A stretch of DNA of 64,000 nucleotides from Heterobasidion occidentale (taxonomy: Eukaryota > Basidiomycota > Agaricomycetes > Russulales > Bondarzewiaceae). A program made the position numbers and the translations under genes. Within the stretch, counting starts at the first letter, position 1, and each line of letters begins with the position of its first letter. The notes beneath the pieces are model-generated. The model saw nothing but the letters and a program-made list of their open reading frames with translations, was not told the origin of the DNA and did not search any database. Location of the stretch: NCBI GenBank assembly GCA_039111635.1, contig JBCAQO010000002.1, forward strand, positions 2,108,001 through 2,172,000, given 5' to 3'. Shown here in pieces: positions 58,734 through 64,000 of this stretch.

Positions 58734-60055
58734 CTATGAGATACCAGGACCGAAAGCTTCCCACACTAAAAATCCAGCTCCCCAGGGACCCACACGAGCA
58801 AGGGTCCGCAAAGCGGCATGTGTCCTCCGTCTGCGAACCTTAGCTTCGTTGGCGTTATGATGGTGGTGGGATGGCGCGACGACTCGGAAGAAAGATAGGA
58901 TGCCATCGTCACGAAGCTTCTGCGCAAGCACGGTGATGGCAAAATGCCGTGGGGTATGGGCCACAGAGGAGTGGACTTTCTCGAGGTAGACAGTCCTTCT
59001 GGCAACATCCCAAGGACGACAAAGGATTTCGTATGTCAGTCCTGCGACAACCCCTCCAGACACCAGCACTAGTCCATTGATCACCCGAGGCGCGTGCAGT
59101 CGTACTGTGCGACCTCCGTCATCTCCGAGCTGATATAATTGCACAAGATCCTGTGAGACGGTTTTAAGACTTGAAGCCAATCGGCGGGTACCTTCAAAGA
59201 CAGAGAAAAAGACGGCGAAGCCTTGTGATGCAGAGAGTGGGTTGTCAATAGAACTCAGGGCGCGTGTAAAAGGCGATTCGAGGCCTACTCACCACACACA
59301 TCTTTTGCTAGACCCCAGCCCCACCCATCCCATCCACGGCCAGCCATGTCTCGCACTTCCTTCATCCAATCCCGTAATTGCCGAATCTCTTCCATATTCT
59401 GCCGCTTGTTGTCATGAGGAACAGTCCCTGTTCCACGGAAAACTTCTTTCCATGCGTGAGACCACCCTCCACCCGTGATTGATCCACCTTCAATCGCGAG
59501 GCGGACGTTCTCGGCAGGAGCCGCTAGAACCGCTTGCATACCACCGGCAGCAGCGCCCGAAAGAGCTGCCATGGCAATAGGATATGTGCTCATATGGGGC
59601 TCAAGCACCTTCGAGGCTTCCGCATATGTCGTCCACAGCACAGTGCCAAGAAAGGCATTGACGACGAGAGGGGGGATAAAATGTTTGGGGATCACTATGA
59701 GCTGCGGGAATATTGAAGAGTAATTGGCGTGTAAGTTGCTGTATGGTCTAGGGAGATAAGTAGATGGCTGCACGAACTCCTTGCGCCCGTACAAGTTGCG
59801 AAACAAACTTAGGTGACAAGACAGCGCCCTCCTTCGCAGCCAACCCTCGCAAGGAATGCCATCCACTCACTGGGTCAAAGAATCAGCTCAACATGGAGTG
59901 AATTTTATAATAAACAACAAACTTTTAGAGGGTCTGAACAGCCGCACTGGTCGAGAAAAATACAATGCTGCACTCCGTGTCATTGTACGTGCCAGTGCTG
60001 CATACACGGAATTCCCTTGTGGCTCATTAACTGCATCTTCCGATGCCTTCGACAT
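58734..60055 (-). CDS. Mitochondrial-carrier-like membrane protein (fungal-specific branch)
   Basis: Exon 1 (from 60055) codes MSKASEDAVNEPQGNSVYAA and MTRSAALYFSRPVRLFRP; after an intron follow SGWHSLRGLAAKEGAVLSPK and FVSQLVRAQG; a third exon carries LIVIPKHFIPPLVVNAFLGT, VLWTTYAEASKVLEP, ALSGAAAGGMQAVLAAPAEN (carrier-like P-x-E near a small-residue helix) and WGWGLAKDVC; the last has GFAVFFSVFEGTRRL, LVLVSGGVVAGLTYEILCRP and a His-rich loop (SHHHHN), ending VWEAFGPGIS. Helix pairs with PxE/P-x-D motifs (AAPAENVRL; CRPWDVARR) resemble the solute-carrier-25 repeat but are divergent. Substrate unknown. About 350 aa. The plus-strand frame at 59856-60281 is its antisense shadow. Confidence 0.8.
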
Positions 60056-61921
60056 TCATGCATCCAAGGGAGCAATCAGAGTTGAAGGGAAAGGTTTCAG
60101 AGTATTCTCAAGGAGTCACGTACAGAAACTGGAAGCGTGTCAACAGTTACGCGCTGTTATTGGTGAGCGGGCCGCATCATACCGCGGCGCGCGTGCATCC
60201 TATTCCGCAACTGGTGCCAAGTCCCCCATTGCCAGCATCAACTTCAGACTTCAGACCTTCGGAGTCACTGCGTCTGAATAACGAAAAGACCCCATTCTGC
60301 GTGTCTGGCGAGGCCTTCTGGCTGAATAATGGCCATACTGCTTCATGATGAGCCCGTCTCTTTTTCCTCAAGAGCTGAATATAGAAGATTTAATAACATA
60401 CCCAACAAGATCTGGACCAGTCAAGGAGTTCCCTATGTGCACAATACTTACTGGGCTCTACAGCTCCATTACTTATGTAGACTCCACTGATCCATCGACG
60501 CTTCTCAATGTTTGTCGATGATATTGTGGCCATAGAAGTGTCATACATGTTATCACAAGTTTCTCTTCCTCGCTAAGGGATTCAGGTGCGCTCCCACTCA
60601 TGTCCCCAGTCCTGCGACTCACCTAGTCATACAGCATGTGGCTGTCAATCGAGCGTTTCGAGAACCGCTGGAATTGTGGCGCGTCTTTTAGGGACCCTCT
60701 ATTCGCTCTGTTTTGTACGTGGCCCAGGCGAGTAATTTGCAGTATCATCAATACAAATTCACGGGGACACAACCGCCAGTCTGCTTCTGTGGTTATTCTT
60801 ATCTGATCAAGCTTTCATATGCCTTCTACAATGCGCTGGATCGTATTCTGTCAGACGCGGAGGTCCGTTGGTTGAGCTCGTCCACATTGTTCAGAAGTCC
60901 GAAGACCCCGATGTTGGACCACCTCGTGCTCTTGTGTTCCTATGCAGGATAGTAGCTCCAGACCATTGATGTCATACCATGAAAGTTAATGTTCAGAATC
61001 AGTGAGCTCGCCCTCTTGAACTGTTCTTACGCCCATGCGCTCGCCTCATGAGCTATGTTTATGTGTAGATTGACCCACACACTTCGTGTGATTGTTTCTC
61101 AAGATATCATCCCACATCTGTGGCCAAAAGTGCCGAGACTCCGATAGACACCTGTAATGAAGGAAGCATTAAGTCTGCTTTGCAAGCCTTTACAAAGTCT
61201 ATCTTGAACCATTCAGTTACGTTCAATATCTGATCTACAACGTGCACCAAGATGACCGCTTCCTTGGAACTTCCGTTGCTTGGATCCCAGGCCATCACAA
61301 GGGTCCTACCCCAGCACGTTCACACCAGGTATTTTTGTCTCCTTGAACCAACATTCTCTATCTCTGAAGCGCTCTTCTACGGCCAAGATATCTGACTACA
61401 TACGACGTGACATCTGATTCACGGTAAGCCGAAGAGCATCCGAGGATGCCTTTTTCGTGCCCTTCTATATCTGCGTATGAACTACAAACAATTGTCATTT
61501 TAACTCGATGTACTATTTCGCGCTTCTCACATGAGGCCAACAACCTTCCCACACTGGTTGGCGACGTATGGGCAGATCGACTCCCCTCTATTGTCGAGAC
61601 GGGGAGAACCTCGAGGAATCTTTCGTCGCCTCAACACTACTTCGACCAGGATTTGTGGCACGGAACGCATGCGGATCGGGCATTTCTTCTACCATTCTTG
61701 TTTCCTTATATCATAAGTGTCCACACGAGATGCTTCTAATGAATGATACGTTGATTCAAAACGATCCAGAGATCGCGCTGAACCTCGCTGACACACATTC
61801 CGGTACAGCAAATGCAGTGCGCATAAGATTGATCGGAATAGAGCAATTCAGTGAAAGAAATTCGGGCTTGGACAAGGCGATGATGACTTGAGATGATTTC
61901 AGGTGAACAAAATAGTCATTG
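60056..61921. other. 1.9 kb gene-poor stretch
   Basis: It holds the carrier promoter on the left and LST8 3' UTR on the right. Plus frames at 60713-60952, 61446-61739 and 61568-61891, and minus frames at 61107-61298 and 61358-61552 are short, overlapping and unrecognised. No RNA gene signature was found by eye. Confidence 0.4.
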
Positions 61922-63440
61922 TCAACCGGCGCCATCATGGAGAGCGCAGCATACCGCCGCTGAATATGAATGTCCATTAGAAGTCTTACCTTGATCGAAG
62001 AGGAAACCAGACCTTTATGATGCCCGTTGTATTGTCTGACCGTTTCGCCAGATGCCATTTCCCATAGACGCGCAGTGTGATCGGAAGAAGCTGGCAGGTC
62101 GCGGCTGAACGTCTGTGGCCACTTTTTAGGTTGAAGGATACTCACCTGTGACTAAATATGCCGAGTCAGCACTGAAAGCGCAATCCCACACCCATCGTTG
62201 ATGACCCTGGAGTACTTTATCCGGCTTGAATTCGTAATTGGGTGATATTGACCAGATTTTCACTGTCGCATCGGCTGAACATGTTGCAAGATATCTGCAT
62301 ATCATGAAAGAAGAGAAGCCGGATGATCGCGGACCGACTCACTTTACATCGGGGCTGAGAAGACATCGAGTGAGGTACTTCGAATGAGCCTGAAATTTGG
62401 TGACCGCTTGGAAACGGGGTAGCTGCGAGCTTTCTTCGTTAATTTTCCACACGTAGCACTTGCCCTGGTAGACGTAAGTGAGGATGCCGTAGGTAATCAA
62501 AAATAGGTACCTTGTTGTTGCCGGCTACCAAGCATGAACCATCTGATGCCAGGGTCACAGAACGTATGGGCACGTCCCCGGCTGGAGTCTTGATTGGAAA
62601 AAAAGAATCAATTTGTAGGCTCAATGACGAAATATTAAATATCATTACGAGTTCGTGGGTACATATGTTCTCGGACAAATCCCATTGCTTGATTCGACCC
62701 GCTTGATCACAGGAGATCAGCTCGCCTTGATTGGGGTGCACACAGACATCGTTGACTAAGATAGCGCGTCTGAGATGGATGGGCCCCAATTAGAAAAGGC
62801 TATCTCACCTGGAGCCTCGTTGTTGTAGTTTCGGTGGAGATTCGTGCTTCTATTAGAATAGAGTCAATAGTGATACAAAAGGTGATGCGGTCAGAAGGCG
62901 TACCGCAAATCCCATATTTTTATCGTCCCATCCTCACTCCCTGTTACTAGCCATTTCCCTTGGCTATGAAAAGACACCGACGTGACATTCATCGTATGCG
63001 CGTCAAAAGTAATGGCCTAGACGAGGGGGAATTCAATATGAAAGGAGAGACACGATAATGCCCAGTGTACCGGTGTTGAGGATGAACTTGCGATCTCGTA
63101 GACGTTGACTTTCTTATGAATTGCAGCAGCCAATAGCCGCTTGCTAAAAGGTTGAGTTAGCAGACCAGCTGGGAGAAGACGCCATACTTGTTCTCACTCT
63201 GGTGAGATAGCAAGTCGGTTTACTTGCTACGTGGAATGCCGTTGAATGAGCTAAGGAACGGATGTCAAGGTAGAGAATGGACCGCACGCCTATTTCTCCA
63301 GAACGAGCGATAGTCCTTGAGCAAATACCACTCCAAGCCTCCCAAAAGCGTATTTCATGATCATACGAGCCAGTGACAAGTATAACAGACATATCATGGC
63401 GAGTGGAATTCGCCTTTGCAGCAGCGTTCTGAGATGGCAT
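61922..63440 (-). CDS. LST8: LST8, WD40 subunit of TOR complexes
   Basis: Seven-blade beta-propeller that stabilises the TOR kinase domain in TORC1 and TORC2. Start region [16 protein letters not shown] then [33 protein letters not shown]; further blades: [184 protein letters not shown], and [27 protein letters not shown]. The last exon ends [11 protein letters not shown]. The usual family start corresponds to the Met at 63392; the upstream Met at 63440 adds 16 residues. Confidence 0.94.
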
Positions 63441-64000
63441 CGTCAGAGTAGTGGCAACAAGAGACTCACGTATGTTTGTGGCGTCGAGATCTAAGACCAA
63501 ACTCCGATCTACCGCCCCGGCGCCTTGACATTTTGATCCTGGACCTTCGTACGTGCAAGCTCGAAGGATCTACTTCTGGGGGCGCCTCATTGCACACTCT
63601 CGCAGCTGGGGCCTAGTTGGATCCCTGATCCGAGCTCAAGATCGTCTCTCCTCTTTCCATGGCAGTTCTTATTTGCTTCAGTCACGATCAAGTGATCTAG
63701 GCCTCAGGCATCTCATCGAATATATACCATCTTTCTCGGCTCAGGCCACACCTGAAATGCCTCCATGCATTCGCTGAACTTCCTATATCGGTACTTTTCT
63801 CCCTCTTCGTGGAGTTCATTCATACGTGAGGAGCTGCATAGCCTGCCTACATCGCTGGGCGACTGCCAATAGACGAATCTCCCTCGCTTATGGATTACGT
63901 GTATCTCCTCGTGAATCCTCGTGCCTGCTTCCGACTGTCTTCTTGTGGTTCAACCCCCGAGTCCGGCATTTCGTCGCCCTTTGCGTTGCCGCAGCTTTTC
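63441..64000. other. LST8 promoter and right window edge; no gene seen
   Basis: A plus frame at 63553-63777 shows no recognisable content. The edge may hold the start of a neighbouring gene, but nothing can be supported. Confidence 0.4.

Noticed and set aside
59856..60281. 141-codon plus-strand frame that looks protein-like
   Set aside because: It is antisense to the first exons of the carrier-like gene, whose exons splice in phase and continue into its conserved segments.
1..64000. tRNA, rRNA, CRISPR, transposon or viral insertions
   Set aside because: By-eye search for B-box-like sequences, direct repeats, terminal repeats and polymerase or integrase motifs found nothing convincing.

Overview
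The window is nuclear DNA of a filamentous basidiomycete, most likely Agaricomycotina. Nearly every gene is cut by short introns (about 45-70 nt), UTRs and intergenic gaps are small, genes lie on both strands without operons, and several fungus-specific families are present (Zn2Cys6 activator with fungal trans domain, fungal zinc-ribbon protein, PDX1-type vitamin B6 synthase). I identify about 27 protein genes by reconstructing exons and comparing the products with known families. I found no rRNA, tRNA, CRISPR array, transposon or viral remnant.

Layout, left to right. 1-18 kb: 3' end of an unknown coiled-coil protein; PDX1 (12 exons, minus); mitoribosomal protein mL49 (minus), divergent from a basic hypothetical protein; a 2.9 kb gene-poor stretch; a full-length Argonaute (minus); YPT1/RAB1 GTPase (minus), divergent from a membrane-anchored aspartic protease; a fungal zinc-ribbon protein. 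19-33 kb: Zn2Cys6 transcription factor (minus), NOP16 (minus), HAD-like hydrolase (minus), penta-EF-hand protein (plus), and a long-chain acyl-CoA synthetase (plus) ending in the peroxisomal signal SKL. 33-46 kb: hypothetical protein (minus), MFS transporter (plus), membrane-anchored M24 peptidase (minus), a CUE-AlkB-GRF fusion (plus), HIS3 (plus), and an M13 neprilysin-type peptidase (minus). 46-64 kb: MSS51 (plus, with a reading-frame break), CDC45 (plus), AIM25-type scramblase (minus), mitochondrial IF2 (plus), CHORD-CS protein (minus), mitochondrial-carrier-like protein (minus), LST8 (minus).

How the genes relate: there is no single pathway cluster. Mitochondrial gene expression and membrane functions recur (mL49, MSS51, mtIF2, scramblase, carrier-like protein). 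Divergent pairs with 130-300 bp shared promoters are frequent: scramblase/mtIF2, M13 peptidase/MSS51, M24 peptidase/AlkB, mL49/hypothetical. The rest are housekeeping genes: replication (CDC45), ribosome biogenesis (NOP16), TOR signalling (LST8), secretion (YPT1), histidine and vitamin B6 synthesis.

The strongest unusual signals are details of gene structure. HIS3 has an intron whose only splice solution that restores the conserved HHTAED metal-binding motif has AT-AC ends. The acyl-CoA synthetase needs a 7-nt microexon. MSS51 carries a one-base frame break between two well-conserved halves. I did not find a clearly new biological system; this looks like ordinary euchromatin with some exceptional splicing.
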